From contig CAKZYA010000026.1 of the NCBI GenBank assembly GCA_937883755.1, forward strand, positions 1-62,500: DNA of 62,500 bases, given 5' to 3'. Under the pieces are notes generated by a model. That model was given only the letters and a program-made list of their open reading frames with translations, was not told the origin of the DNA and ran no database searches. The translations under genes and the position numbers were made by a program. Below, one piece after another: positions 50,766 through 60,234 of this stretch (its first letter is position 1; each line of letters starts with the position of its first letter). This DNA comes from an uncultured Flammeovirgaceae bacterium (lineage in GTDB: Bacteria; Bacteroidota; Bacteroidia; Cytophagales; Cyclobacteriaceae).

Positions 50766-53700
50766 ATGAATAAGATACGAGCGTTTCTGCGTCAGCTTTT
50801 TTCGGCTCTCCGACAGCAGTGGTTTCAGCTTACTTCTCGCCAGCAATTGTGGGCATTATCAGCAGGTGCGAGCTCAGTTTTGCTGCTAGTAGTTCTCATA
50901 GTTTTTCTTACTTCTGATGAATTCCCCGAGGCAGACTCGGCAGATCCAGCATTTCAGGCATATATTTCTTCTTACAGCTCAGGGGTGCTCTCAGTAGAGT
51001 CACCCATCCGAGTTCAGCTTACCTCACCGGTGGCCGATAGCGCTCAAGTAGGGCAGCTTATTCGGCAACGACTATTCCAGTTTGAACCCGAAGTAGACGG
51101 AGACGCTTATTGGGTAGACCAGCAAACGGTTGAGTTTCTTCCGGCTAAATCATTACAGAGTGGGCAACGCTATCGAGTCAATTTTGACTTGGAAGAGGTA
51201 AGGGAGGTGCCCGACGCCTACGAGTCATTTGCGTTTAGCTTCCGAACCATTCAGCAGAACTACTCGGTAGAGTTAGTTGGCTTGACAGCTCAAAATGAAA
51301 ATGAGTTGGTGAATCAGGAGTTGCATGGTGTACTAATGACGGCTGACGCTGCTCCAGCAACGCTGGTAGAACAAATGTTAACCGCTCAGCAGACCGATCG
51401 TGCCCTAACCGTTCGTTGGGAACACGCAGCAGATAATCGTAGCCATTCCTTTGTTGTTGATAATATCATTCGTCAGGAAAGTAAATCTTTGGTTACTGTA
51501 CAGAGTTCGGGTGAGTCATTATCTTTAGATAAGTCGCCCTCTTTTACCGTAGATGTTCCGTCCCGCTCATCATTTGAATTACTAAGCTACCGGGCAGTAG
51601 AAACCCCGGATCAGTATTTAGAGCTTCGTTTTTCTGATCCAATTCAGCCGAACCAGTCGCTAGAAGGATTAATTCAGCTCAACACCCAAGGACGGGAAGA
51701 AGCTCGATTTATTATTGATAAAAATACCGTAAAAGCGTATCCAGCCAATCGGCTAACAGGTATTGTTAATGTGATTGTTAACGAAGGTATTCGCAATACT
51801 GAAGGTAAAACATTTCCATCTACCGTAGGGCTTGATGTGGAATTTGAAGCGGTGAAACCGGCGGTACGCCTGCTAAAAGCAGGAGTTATTTTACCTACTA
51901 CTCAAGGTATGGTACTGCCGTTTGAAGCGGTCAACCTAAAGACTGTAGACATCACGGTAGTGCGGGTGTTTGAAGAAAATGTGCCTCAGTTTTTTCAGGT
52001 AAACCAATACGATGGGCAGCAAGAATTACGGCGGGTAGGACAGCCCGTAACCCAGCAAGAAATTCCGTTGAATGCTTCAGGCGTGACGGACCTAGGAAAG
52101 TGGAATCGTTTTACGCTAGACTTACAGAAGCTAATTGAAGCTGAACCGGGCGCGATGTATCAGGTAATCATTGGCTTCCGGCAACATCAAGTGGTATACG
52201 ACTGCCGAGGTAATGCAAATGAACTAGATAATAAAGTATCGCCTCTGACCGATGATTGGAATAATCCGAACCGGATGTTCTGGGAGAGCTACGGGGATTA
52301 CTACTACGCTAATAATTACAATTGGGAAGAACGGGATAACCCATGTTCACCATCGTACTACGGTGGCAGGCGAAGTGTCCGTAAAAATCTGCTGGTTTCT
52401 GACCTTGGTTTGATCGCCAAAAAGGAAGCTGGAAACCAATACCGCATTGCGGTTACTGATTTACAGACGACTGAGCCTAAATCGGGAGTGAATATCAAAT
52501 TGTTAGACCTTCAACAGCAACTGATGGCTGAAGGAACTACTGATGGTGACGGTTGGTGGCAATTCAGCACTGAAAAAGCTCCTTTCTTAGCAGTGGCTGA
52601 AGAAAATGGGCAAAAGAGTTATCTGCGACTGGACGATGGAACGGCATTATCTCTAAGTAATTTTGATGTGGCGGGGCAGGCCGTAGCCGAGGGACTGAAA
52701 GGTTTTTTGTACGGTGATCGAGGAGTATGGCGACCGGGCGACTCGCTGCATATCAATTTCATCCTTGAAGATCGAACCGAACGTTTACCCCGTAACCATC
52801 CAGTGATTTTTGAGCTAACTAACCCTAGAGGTCAAATTGCCCAGCGGATTGTGCGAACCGATGGGGTAGGGGGAATATATAATTTTAGTACGGCTACTGC
52901 CTCTGATGACCTGACCGGAAATTGGTTGGCAACGGTGACCGTTGGTGGGGCCACCTTCACTAAAACCGTGCGGATTGAAACGGTCAAGCCCAATCGCTTG
53001 CGGGCTGATCTGGATTTCGGGACATCGCGCTTAACCGCCCGAGATCGTCAGGTAACCGCCAACTTATCAGTAGAATGGCTGAGTGGGGCGACTGCCCGTA
53101 ATCTGCGGGCGCAGTATGAATTATTACTGACCCCTCGTTCTACTACCTTTCCTCAGTATTCTGATTACCAGTTTGACGACCCTGCCACTGAGTTTGCCCG
53201 GGAGCGAAGAGAAGTATTTGACGGACAGGTAAATTCTGAAGGAAACGCTTCGTTTCGAGTAGATCTATCCACAGAAAAGACCGTGCCGGGTATACTAAGT
53301 GCTACGTTCATTGGGAAGATTTTTGAAGGAGGTGGTAATTTCAGTACCGACCAGCAAACGCTTACTTACTATCCGTATGAGTCTTACGTAGGCATACAGG
53401 TACCCGAGGGGCAAAGATGGGGAGGGGCACTAAACTCCAATAAAACTCATCCGGTAGAAATTGCAGTAGTTGATGTCTCAGGAAGAGCTAGGTCTCGGAA
53501 CGATCTGGAAGTGAGTCTCTATAAGTTGGAGTGGCGCTGGTGGTGGGATCAATCCGACCGATCATTAGCCCAATATGTCAACAATACGTACTACCGGCCA
53601 GTACAATCCGACGTAATTGATGCATCTGATGGAACGGCTACGTGGCAGCTAAAAGTAGCCGACGACACTTGGGGAAGGTACCTACTGCGAGTGTGCGACC

Positions 53701-56405
53701 CGGTATCAGGACATTGTAGTGGAAAAATAATTTATTTAGACTCGCCTTACACTCAAGAAGACGAAAACCGACCAAGCGGGGCAACGATGCTAGTGTTTTC
53801 ATCGGATAAAGCTAGTTATCAAGTTGGTGAGGATATCCAACTGTATTTACCAGCTCAAATGGGCAGTCGCTTTTTAGTCAGTCTGGAAAACGGAAGCGAA
53901 GTGATTGAAAGTCACTGGCTAGAAATTGAGGAAGGAGATATAAATGATGACAGCAGTGCAGTATTTACTTTCGAGGTAACCGAAGATATGGTACCCAATG
54001 TGTACGCTAACGTAACTATGCTACAACCTCATCAACAGACTGTGAATGATTTACCTACCCGAATGTATGGGGTACTTAATCTATCTGTAGAAAACCCCGA
54101 AACACACCTTCAACCAGTTATTGAGGTCCCAGATAAACTTGAGCCGGAAAGTGAAGTCACCCTAAAAATTTCTGAAGCCAATGAGCGGGAAATGTCTTAT
54201 ACACTAGCAGTAGTAGACGAAGGGTTACTGGATATCACCAATTTTACTACTCCTGATCCTCATCCGTACTTCTATGCTCAAGAAGCTTTGGGCATAAAAA
54301 CTTGGGATTTGTATGATCAGGTAATTGGGGCTCACGGTGGTGAGTTGGAGCGCTTATTGGCAATTGGTGGAGATGAAGAACTGGCTGAGGTAGGAGATCG
54401 AAAAGCCAATCGCTTTAGCCCAGTAGTAGAGTTTATGGGACCGTTTTATTTAGATGATGACGATGTAAATGAGCATACTTTTACGTTGCCTAATTACGTA
54501 GGCTCAGTACGAGTAATGGTGGTAGCTGCTTACGAAGGTGCCTACGGTAGTGCCGACACTACGGCTCGGGTGAGCCAGCCACTAATGGTAATAGGAACAT
54601 TACCCCGGGTGCTTAGCCCTGGCGAGCAGGTGCAATTACCCGTAACGGTGTTTGCGATGGATAACTCAGTAAAAGATGTACGAATCAATGTGAACACTAA
54701 TACACTGATTGAGCACCAGAGGTCTCACAGTAAAGAAATGTTTTTTTCTGTTCCGGGTGATCAGGTTACCAATTTCTCTTTAAAAGCATCAGAACAAGTG
54801 GGTGTAGGAGAAGTGCTGGTAAACGCGGCAGCTGGTCCTAATCGGGCAAACCATGCTATCGAGCTAGATATACGAAACCCTAATCTTCCAATTACGCAGG
54901 CGATCACTAAGATTATCCCGAAAGGAGAAAGTTGGAATACCGATTATGAAGCTATCGGCATTGCTGGAACTAATCAAGCTATGCTAGAAGTATCTAGCAT
55001 TCCTCCGCTGAATCTAAGCGAGCGATTGTCGTACCTCATTCAGTATCCCCACGGATGTATTGAACAAACCGTTTCCGCAGCATTTCCGCAGTTGTATCTC
55101 AGCAAGATAGAGGAGCTTTCGGAAGAAGAGCAGCTACAGATAGAGAATAATATTAAGCAGGCCATTAATCGGCTTAGTGCGTTCTCGACCAACGAAGGAG
55201 CCTTCGCCTACTGGCCTGGCAGCCAAGATGCCGACGAGTGGAGTACCACCTATGCTGGGCATTTCTTGCTAGAGACTCAACGCCAGGGCTACTCAGTTCC
55301 GGTTGGATTACTCCGGGCTTGGCAGAATTATCAACGTAGGCGAGCTAACCAATGGGGCGCAGGGTCGGGCTACGCTCGGGAGGAGCTAATTCAGTCGTAT
55401 CGCTTATACACCTTAGCATTATCTGGAAACCCTGCATCGGGAGCGATGAATCGTCTGAGAGAGCGGGGTAATCTATCGCTGGCAGCCAAGTGGCGATTGG
55501 CAACAGCTTACGCACTCATTGAACAACCTGAGGTAGCTACTCAGATGGTCGATGGCTTGGGAACTGAGGTGACTGAATACCAGGAGAACTACGGCACATA
55601 TGGTTCAGCCTACCGTGATGAGGCTATGATCCTGGAAACACTGAGCATACTGGGAAAAACGGTAGAAGGGTTGCGGCTTTATCAGCGTATTTCTTCTGCC
55701 TTAGGCGATAAATCAGTATGGATGAGTACCCAAACTACTTCCTTCTGTTTGCTAGCAGCTAGTCAATACGCCCAGTTAGTACGTACTGATCGAGCTATTC
55801 AGTTTACGTATCAGACCACCGGGCGACCCGTTAGCGAAGTGCGTTCAGAAATGTCGCTAGTGCAACGGAAGCTAGATACACAAAGCGGAACGGCCACTGT
55901 AACTAATCAGAGTCAGGGAGATCTATACGCTCGAATTGTACTACAAGGAACCTCTCCAATGGAAGATACCGAAGCAGTAGAAAATGGTTTACGCTTACAA
56001 ATCAATTATAAAGGTACGAATGGGGAGCCAATTGAACCTGAAAGTATACAGCAGGGCACAGATTTCCTAGCCGAAGTAACAGTATATAACCCTGGAAGCC
56101 AGGGTGATTTGCAGCAATTAGCGTTAACTCAAGTAGTGCCCTCAGGCTGGGAAATTACCAATACCCGGCTGCAAGGTACATCAGATTTTTATCAACAGAG
56201 TGCTTACGACTACCAAGATACTCGGGATGACCGGGTATTAACCTATTTTGATTTACCTGCCGGGGAGCGAAAAACCTTTACAGTGGTGCTTAATGCGACC
56301 TACGCCGGACGATTCTATCAGCCTGGAGTCTACTGTGAAGCCATGTATGACAATACATTAAATGTACGAACCGAAGGGCAATGGGTAAAAGTAGAGCAGC
56401 CGTAG
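50766..56405 (+). CDS. Bacterial alpha-2-macroglobulin family protein
   Basis: A 1879-residue periplasmic protein held by an N-terminal membrane helix (about residues 28-51) rather than a lipid. Many beta-sandwich MG domains follow, including KGFLYGDRGVWRPGDSLHIN, typical of the family, and the terpenoid-cyclase-like helical domain with thioester motif GCIEQ near residue 1428. The reactive thioester traps proteases that attack the cell envelope. Family members in many Gram-negatives lie beside pbpC (penicillin-binding protein 1C); here endonuclease V follows and pbpC is absent. The length fits the large-form subfamily. A weak hairpin terminator follows. Confidence 0.93.
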   Translation: MNKIRAFLRQLFSALRQQWFQLTSRQQLWALSAGASSVLLLVVLIVFLTSDEFPEADSADPAFQAYISSYSSGVLSVESPIRVQLTSPVADSAQVGQLIRQRLFQFEPEVDGDAYWVDQQTVEFLPAKSLQSGQRYRVNFDLEEVREVPDAYESFAFSFRTIQQNYSVELVGLTAQNENELVNQELHGVLMTADAAPATLVEQMLTAQQTDRALTVRWEHAADNRSHSFVVDNIIRQESKSLVTVQSSGESLSLDKSPSFTVDVPSRSSFELLSYRAVETPDQYLELRFSDPIQPNQSLEGLIQLNTQGREEARFIIDKNTVKAYPANRLTGIVNVIVNEGIRNTEGKTFPSTVGLDVEFEAVKPAVRLLKAGVILPTTQGMVLPFEAVNLKTVDITVVRVFEENVPQFFQVNQYDGQQELRRVGQPVTQQEIPLNASGVTDLGKWNRFTLDLQKLIEAEPGAMYQVIIGFRQHQVVYDCRGNANELDNKVSPLTDDWNNPNRMFWESYGDYYYANNYNWEERDNPCSPSYYGGRRSVRKNLLVSDLGLIAKKEAGNQYRIAVTDLQTTEPKSGVNIKLLDLQQQLMAEGTTDGDGWWQFSTEKAPFLAVAEENGQKSYLRLDDGTALSLSNFDVAGQAVAEGLKGFLYGDRGVWRPGDSLHINFILEDRTERLPRNHPVIFELTNPRGQIAQRIVRTDGVGGIYNFSTATASDDLTGNWLATVTVGGATFTKTVRIETVKPNRLRADLDFGTSRLTARDRQVTANLSVEWLSGATARNLRAQYELLLTPRSTTFPQYSDYQFDDPATEFARERREVFDGQVNSEGNASFRVDLSTEKTVPGILSATFIGKIFEGGGNFSTDQQTLTYYPYESYVGIQVPEGQRWGGALNSNKTHPVEIAVVDVSGRARSRNDLEVSLYKLEWRWWWDQSDRSLAQYVNNTYYRPVQSDVIDASDGTATWQLKVADDTWGRYLLRVCDPVSGHCSGKIIYLDSPYTQEDENRPSGATMLVFSSDKASYQVGEDIQLYLPAQMGSRFLVSLENGSEVIESHWLEIEEGDINDDSSAVFTFEVTEDMVPNVYANVTMLQPHQQTVNDLPTRMYGVLNLSVENPETHLQPVIEVPDKLEPESEVTLKISEANEREMSYTLAVVDEGLLDITNFTTPDPHPYFYAQEALGIKTWDLYDQVIGAHGGELERLLAIGGDEELAEVGDRKANRFSPVVEFMGPFYLDDDDVNEHTFTLPNYVGSVRVMVVAAYEGAYGSADTTARVSQPLMVIGTLPRVLSPGEQVQLPVTVFAMDNSVKDVRINVNTNTLIEHQRSHSKEMFFSVPGDQVTNFSLKASEQVGVGEVLVNAAAGPNRANHAIELDIRNPNLPITQAITKIIPKGESWNTDYEAIGIAGTNQAMLEVSSIPPLNLSERLSYLIQYPHGCIEQTVSAAFPQLYLSKIEELSEEEQLQIENNIKQAINRLSAFSTNEGAFAYWPGSQDADEWSTTYAGHFLLETQRQGYSVPVGLLRAWQNYQRRRANQWGAGSGYAREELIQSYRLYTLALSGNPASGAMNRLRERGNLSLAAKWRLATAYALIEQPEVATQMVDGLGTEVTEYQENYGTYGSAYRDEAMILETLSILGKTVEGLRLYQRISSALGDKSVWMSTQTTSFCLLAASQYAQLVRTDRAIQFTYQTTGRPVSEVRSEMSLVQRKLDTQSGTATVTNQSQGDLYARIVLQGTSPMEDTEAVENGLRLQINYKGTNGEPIEPESIQQGTDFLAEVTVYNPGSQGDLQQLALTQVVPSGWEITNTRLQGTSDFYQQSAYDYQDTRDDRVLTYFDLPAGERKTFTVVLNATYAGRFYQPGVYCEAMYDNTLNVRTEGQWVKVEQP

Positions 56406-56464
56406 CTATACTTCTTTTGATCTTTCGTATTTTACGTTTTTCATTTTTTGAGTGGTCTGGAAAT

Positions 56465-56500
56465 AAAAAAAACCTACTTCGCAAAGCGAGCAGGCTTTTC
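56465..56500. terminator. Imperfect hairpin after the alpha-2-macroglobulin gene
   Basis: CCTACTTCGC (56473-56482) and GCGAGCAGG (56486-56494) form a stem with one mismatch and one bulge around AAA. An A-run precedes it (a T-run on the minus strand) and CTTTTCC follows, so it may terminate in both directions. The rest of the 299-base gap to endonuclease V contains no convincing gene. Confidence 0.55.
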
Positions 56501-56707
56501 CAAAACTACCTAAACTATGAGAAACAATTCTACAATGCCGTGATCGTTGAGAAACGATTACAGCGTATCTTCACTGCTGAAGACATAACAAAGATGGAGT
56601 GTATTCCTTGATTTGTATAATCATTTACTAGCTTTGTCTTACGGATGTAAGAATTTGATCAACCCTGCTAATTTTTTCAACATGGATAATAACGAACCGC
56701 AAAATTG

Positions 56708-57412
56708 ATGTCAGTACCATTGCACTCTTGGGATGTTAGTCCGGCTGAGGCAATAAAAATTCAGCGTGAGGTACAACAAAAGGTGCGTATTGAGCCAATG
56801 CTCGATCCAATTCAATATGTAGCTGGAGCAGATATTTCGTTTGATCGGGGTTCGGATGTATTTCATGCGGGGGTTGTTGTACTGAAGCTACCAAACCTTC
56901 AGCTTAGCAGTTACTCCTTAGTAACTACCAAGTCTACCTTCCCTTATGTGCCAGGCCTACTATCATTTCGGGAAATGCCCGCATTACTAGAAGCCTGGAA
57001 CCAACTACCTATCGATCCTGATGTAGTAGTACTAGACGGGCACGGAATAGCCCACCCTCGTCGTTTGGGAATAGCATCTCACTTTGGGGTTTGGGTAAAT
57101 AAGCCTACTATTGGTTGCGCTAAGAAACTATTAGTTGGTATGCACGAGACCCTTCCTCCGGAGTCTCAGTCTCATGCCCTTATTTATGATAATCAGGAGA
57201 TTATTGGAGTAGCGTTACGGTCGAGAGAAAATGTAAAGCCTATCTACATCTCGCCTGGTCATCTGACTGATATAGAGAGTGCATTACTGATTGTAAATGC
57301 ATGCTTAAGTCGCTATCGGCTACCCGAAGTAACTCGCCACGCTCATCGCTTAGTAAATGAGTTACGGAAGGGTGAAATAGAGCCTGGAGTCCGTATTTTC
57401 GAGGCTAGATGA
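56708..57412 (+). CDS. nfi: Endonuclease V
   Basis: A 234-residue DNA-repair nuclease that cuts near deaminated bases such as inosine. The catalytic residues appear in VAGADISFDRG (Asp), LLSFREMPAL (Glu), VVLDGHGIAHPRRLGIASHF (Asp, His) and IGCAKKLLVG. The wedge motif PYVPGLLSFRE is intact. The ATG at 56708 was chosen over TTG 56705. It stands alone between a terminator and a Gfo/Idh gene. Confidence 0.95.
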   Translation: MSVPLHSWDVSPAEAIKIQREVQQKVRIEPMLDPIQYVAGADISFDRGSDVFHAGVVVLKLPNLQLSSYSLVTTKSTFPYVPGLLSFREMPALLEAWNQLPIDPDVVVLDGHGIAHPRRLGIASHFGVWVNKPTIGCAKKLLVGMHETLPPESQSHALIYDNQEIIGVALRSRENVKPIYISPGHLTDIESALLIVNACLSRYRLPEVTRHAHRLVNELRKGEIEPGVRIFEAR

Positions 57413-57487
57413 TTTTTGATAGCCTATATATAACATTATTTTACCAGCGAATAGCTATTTTCACCGAACAGCAATTTTAATACTATT

Positions 57488-58594
57488 ATGAAAGTACAAC
57501 CTAACCCTGCCCGTCGGCAGTTTATTAAGCAAGCTGCTGCCGTCAGTGCAGTAGCCATAACTCCTAACATTTGGAATAAAAATATCAGTTTTATTGGCCT
57601 AAAACCCAAAGAAAAAGTGGGAATTGCCCTAGTAGGCTTGGGCTACTACAGTGGTCAGGTATTGGCTCCTGCTTTGCAAGAGACCGAAAAATGCTATTTG
57701 GCAGGTATTGTGACGGGTACGCCCGATAAAGAAAAAGTTTGGGCGGAGAAGTATGGTATTAAAGACCAGAATATCTATAACTACGATAATTTTGATACGA
57801 TTGCCGATAATGATGATATCGATATCATCTACGTAGTGTTGCCAAACTCTATGCACGCTGAGTACGTGATTCGCGCGGCGGAAGCTGGCAAACACGTGAT
57901 CTGCGAAAAACCCATGGCACTGAATGCCCAAGAATGTGAAGACATGATGAAAGCCTGTAAGGATAACAAACGCAAGCTTTCTATTGGGTATCGAGTGCAG
58001 TTCGAACCTCATACTCAAGAAATAATGCGCTTAGGTCAGGAAAAAGTATTTGGATCAGTGAAACTAGTGAATGCTGGGGCGGGTTACCGCGAAGCTCGAG
58101 CTGATCACTGGAAACTAAATAAAGAAATGGGGGGTGGTGCTATGATGGATATGGGAGTCTACTCTCTTCAGGCAGCTCGTTATGTTACTGGCGAAGAACC
58201 GGTAGCGGTCACCGCTCAGACATTTACGGCTCGTCCTGAACTTTTCACGGAAGTAGATGAAACTACCATGTTTCAGCTAGAATTTCCGAGTGGTGCACTA
58301 GCGAATTTACACACCAGCTTTGGCATGGGAATGAATTATCTGAATGTGACGGCTGAAAGCGGCTGGTTCAAGCTTGATCCTTTCTCAGCTTACCGGGGAA
58401 TTAAAGGAGAGAGTAAAGATGGTCCTATTGAGTTTCCACAAATAAATCAGCAAGCAGCACAAATGGATGAACAAGCCTACTGCGTGATGGAAGATAAGCC
58501 GATGCGGGTTCCGGGTGAGGAAGGGTTACGCGATATGCGAGTTGTAGACACTATCTATAAAGCCATAGCCTCGGGTGATCAGGAGAAAATATAG
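57488..58594 (+). CDS. Gfo/Idh/MocA-family oxidoreductase with Tat signal
   Basis: A 368-residue NAD(P)-dependent oxidoreductase. The N-terminus contains a twin-arginine motif ARRQFIK followed by a hydrophobic AAAVSAVAIT, suggesting folded export with bound cofactor, as in glucose-fructose oxidoreductase. The Rossmann loop is VGLGYYSGQV; the conserved EKP signature is CEKPMALN; GGGAMMDMGVYSLQAARYVTG is the substrate-side loop. The family acts on sugars or inositols; the substrate here is unknown. Confidence 0.9.
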   Translation: MKVQPNPARRQFIKQAAAVSAVAITPNIWNKNISFIGLKPKEKVGIALVGLGYYSGQVLAPALQETEKCYLAGIVTGTPDKEKVWAEKYGIKDQNIYNYDNFDTIADNDDIDIIYVVLPNSMHAEYVIRAAEAGKHVICEKPMALNAQECEDMMKACKDNKRKLSIGYRVQFEPHTQEIMRLGQEKVFGSVKLVNAGAGYREARADHWKLNKEMGGGAMMDMGVYSLQAARYVTGEEPVAVTAQTFTARPELFTEVDETTMFQLEFPSGALANLHTSFGMGMNYLNVTAESGWFKLDPFSAYRGIKGESKDGPIEFPQINQQAAQMDEQAYCVMEDKPMRVPGEEGLRDMRVVDTIYKAIASGDQEKI

Positions 58595-58612
58595 TTAGTA
58601 ATTGATAATTGA

Positions 58613-58655
58613 CGATGGATAGTTGAAAGTTATAGTCATTATCAACTATCCATCG
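58613..58655. repeat. Perfect inverted repeat after the Gfo/Idh gene
   Basis: CGATGGATAGTTGA (58613-58626) and TCAACTATCCATCG (58642-58655) form a perfect 14-base stem around a 15-base loop. No T-run follows. The GC-rich words GGCGTCCATCCACTGTGG and CGGCGGCGACC follow at once. It may act as a terminator for the Gfo/Idh gene, but it also fits the window-wide family of intergenic hairpins. Confidence 0.8.
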
Positions 58656-58728
58656 CCTGCGTGGCGTCCATCCACTGTGGCAACGGCGGCGACCCGGTAT
58701 CAGTTTCCATTTTCAATTAACGTGTAGT

Positions 58729-59223
58729 ATGAGTAAGATACAGACAGTACAACCTGTGCGGATTAGTCAATCAGTGGCAATTTTAGTAGACGGGAATAAT
58801 ATTGAAATTAGTTTGCACAATCTGGTAGGGAAGAAAAATGTAATGCTAAATTACGATACACTAATCCCTCGCTTACTGAATGAGCGGGGATTGAACCGTC
58901 TTATCTATTTTCGGGAAGGTAGTAGTATTTCTTCTAAACTAGAACATCGGCTGCGGAAGCATTACCACGGCTCAGTAGTGCCCTGTTATAAGGGAGCCGA
59001 TATTCCGCTCAGCATCAAAGCTACTCAGTTAGCTCATAAAGTAGATGCTATTGTAATTCTTTCAGGTGATGCTGACTATGTAGAACTGGTACGTCACTTA
59101 AAGTCGGAAGGGGTGCGAGTAGAGATTGCCGCGGTGGAAAAAACGACAGCGGCGGTGCTATTAGAAGAAGCTGACTATTTTATACCCATCACTAAGGAGG
59201 ATTGTTTTGAGTATACTGGATAA
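58729..59223 (+). CDS. NYN-domain (PIN-like) nuclease, LabA/DUF88 group
   Basis: A 164-residue protein whose whole length is a NYN domain. The acidic metal-binding residues appear in ILVDGNNIEISL (Asp), VVILSGDADYVELVRHL-type VILSGDADYVELV (two Asp) and a terminal acidic EEADYFIPI. NYN proteins are PIN-fold ribonucleases or RNA-binding proteins. Substrates are unknown. It is followed by nearly 1 kb of repeat-rich non-coding DNA. Confidence 0.9.
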   Translation: MSKIQTVQPVRISQSVAILVDGNNIEISLHNLVGKKNVMLNYDTLIPRLLNERGLNRLIYFREGSSISSKLEHRLRKHYHGSVVPCYKGADIPLSIKATQLAHKVDAIVILSGDADYVELVRHLKSEGVRVEIAAVEKTTAAVLLEEADYFIPITKEDCFEYTG

Positions 59224-59444
59224 CCTACATTCTATTCGCGCGTATTCTCTTCCTTAGAGTGCCTAGCTATCTGATGACTGTCGTAAGTACGCCCCACCTT
59301 AATCAAAAATTGGGGAAATAGAACCCCAGTTTCTGTAAGCAAACTTAAGAAAATCACCCCTTAGCATATTTGCACTAAATTTGTCAATAGTATTATGGTA
59401 AAAATAGAAGTCGTTAGACTACTAAAAAACAAACACTAGTCAGC

Positions 59445-59630
59445 ATAGTTATAACTATAAAGTGATTTAAACTTTTTAGAGAATATTTATGCTAAAGCTT
59501 TGATTTTCAATTCATTAAAACGAATAATTTGCTCAGCTTTTGATACAATTTATGCTATACTTTGTATCACTTAAACTTACTGAGTATGAAGCTATTCCTA
59601 TGAATCTAATACCAAAAGTTTAAATCACTT
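59445..59630. repeat. Putative miniature element bounded by 17-base inverted repeats
   Basis: AAGTGATTTAAACTTTT (59460-59476) is the exact reverse complement of AAAAGTTTAAATCACTT (59614-59630). Between them ATTTATGCTA is repeated, each copy followed by a similar CTTTG tail (near 59486 and 59549). A separate perfect palindrome ATAGTTATAACTAT lies at 59445-59458 just outside. The 171-base span is AT-rich with no coding frame. It could be a miniature inverted-repeat element or a structured RNA. Confidence 0.6.
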
Positions 59631-59780
59631 CTATCAGAGACTTAGCAGCCAGTGGTGATAATCAGGTTTTCTTGCTGATAGCATTTTACTGACAGGCTTT
59701 CTTACCATAGGAGTCATCTTATAATGGTACTCATCACTAATTTTTGTCTTGTGTCATAATTAAAACACGCAAGTAAGGTT

Positions 59781-59939
59781 ATGAGCTCATTAGATAGTTA
59801 TCTGAAAGACACATTTGCATTACTTGAACAAAGTAAGAAACAGTATATACAGAGTCAGCAAAGAGTTGCGGAAGTAAAAGTACGAATACACCAACTGAAG
59901 GCTATACGCGAATCCTACATTCAGCAGGGTAAGTACTAA
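59781..59939 (+). CDS. Small coiled-coil protein, 52 residues
   Basis: The frame runs from ATG 59781 to TAA 59937-59939, with AAGG five bases before the start. The product (MSSLDSYLKDTFALLEQSKK, then QYIQSQQRVAEVKVRIHQL and a short tail) is rich in Gln, Lys and Glu with hydrophobic residues at heptad-like spacing, so a short coiled coil is expected. No family was recognised. It lies in a 980-base region without other genes between inverted repeats. Coding potential is plausible but unproven. Confidence 0.5.
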   Translation: MSSLDSYLKDTFALLEQSKKQYIQSQQRVAEVKVRIHQLKAIRESYIQQGKY

Positions 59940-59949
59940 TTTTATTTTG

Positions 59950-60021
59950 ATTATCTGATAGTGACATAAATAGGTATTGTTAAGATAATGCTTAGACTTT
60001 CATAATCATCTATCAGATAAT
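59950..60021. repeat. Inverted repeat after the coiled-coil frame
   Basis: ATTATCTGATAG (59950-59961) and CTATCAGATAAT (60010-60021) are perfect reverse complements with 48 bases between them. A further pair, ATCACTTTGAAG (near 60088) and CTTCAAGTGAT (near 60131), lies beyond. No coding frame is present. Confidence 0.65.
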
Positions 60022-60155
60022 GAAGTTTATTTTGGCAATTATGTTAAATATTTTGTCAGAATAGTTTGCTCAGGCAAGAAGGTACTGATCACTTTGAAGT
60101 ATTTATTATTCTATCATTACTACTACCATCTTCAAGTGATTGGCATTGATGTAGC

Positions 60156-60207
60156 AAAACTCTTCCTTTCAGTGCAGTAACAAGGCATATGAAAGGAAGA
60201 GTTTTTG
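60156..60207 (+). terminator. Long hairpin with T-run
   Basis: AAAACTCTTCCTTTCA (60156-60171) pairs perfectly with TGAAAGGAAGAGTTTT (60190-60205), with an 18-base loop and a five-T run. The structure is a strong terminator in form. It lies 27 bases before the sulfatase ATG, so it either ends transcription from the left or acts in the sulfatase leader. Confidence 0.75.
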
Positions 60208-60234
60208 TATTTTGGCAGTGAGTACTACCCAATC

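Noticed and set aside
56381-56611. 76-codon frame after the alpha-2-macroglobulin gene
   Set aside because: It starts inside the upstream gene, runs through a terminator hairpin and has no recognisable features.
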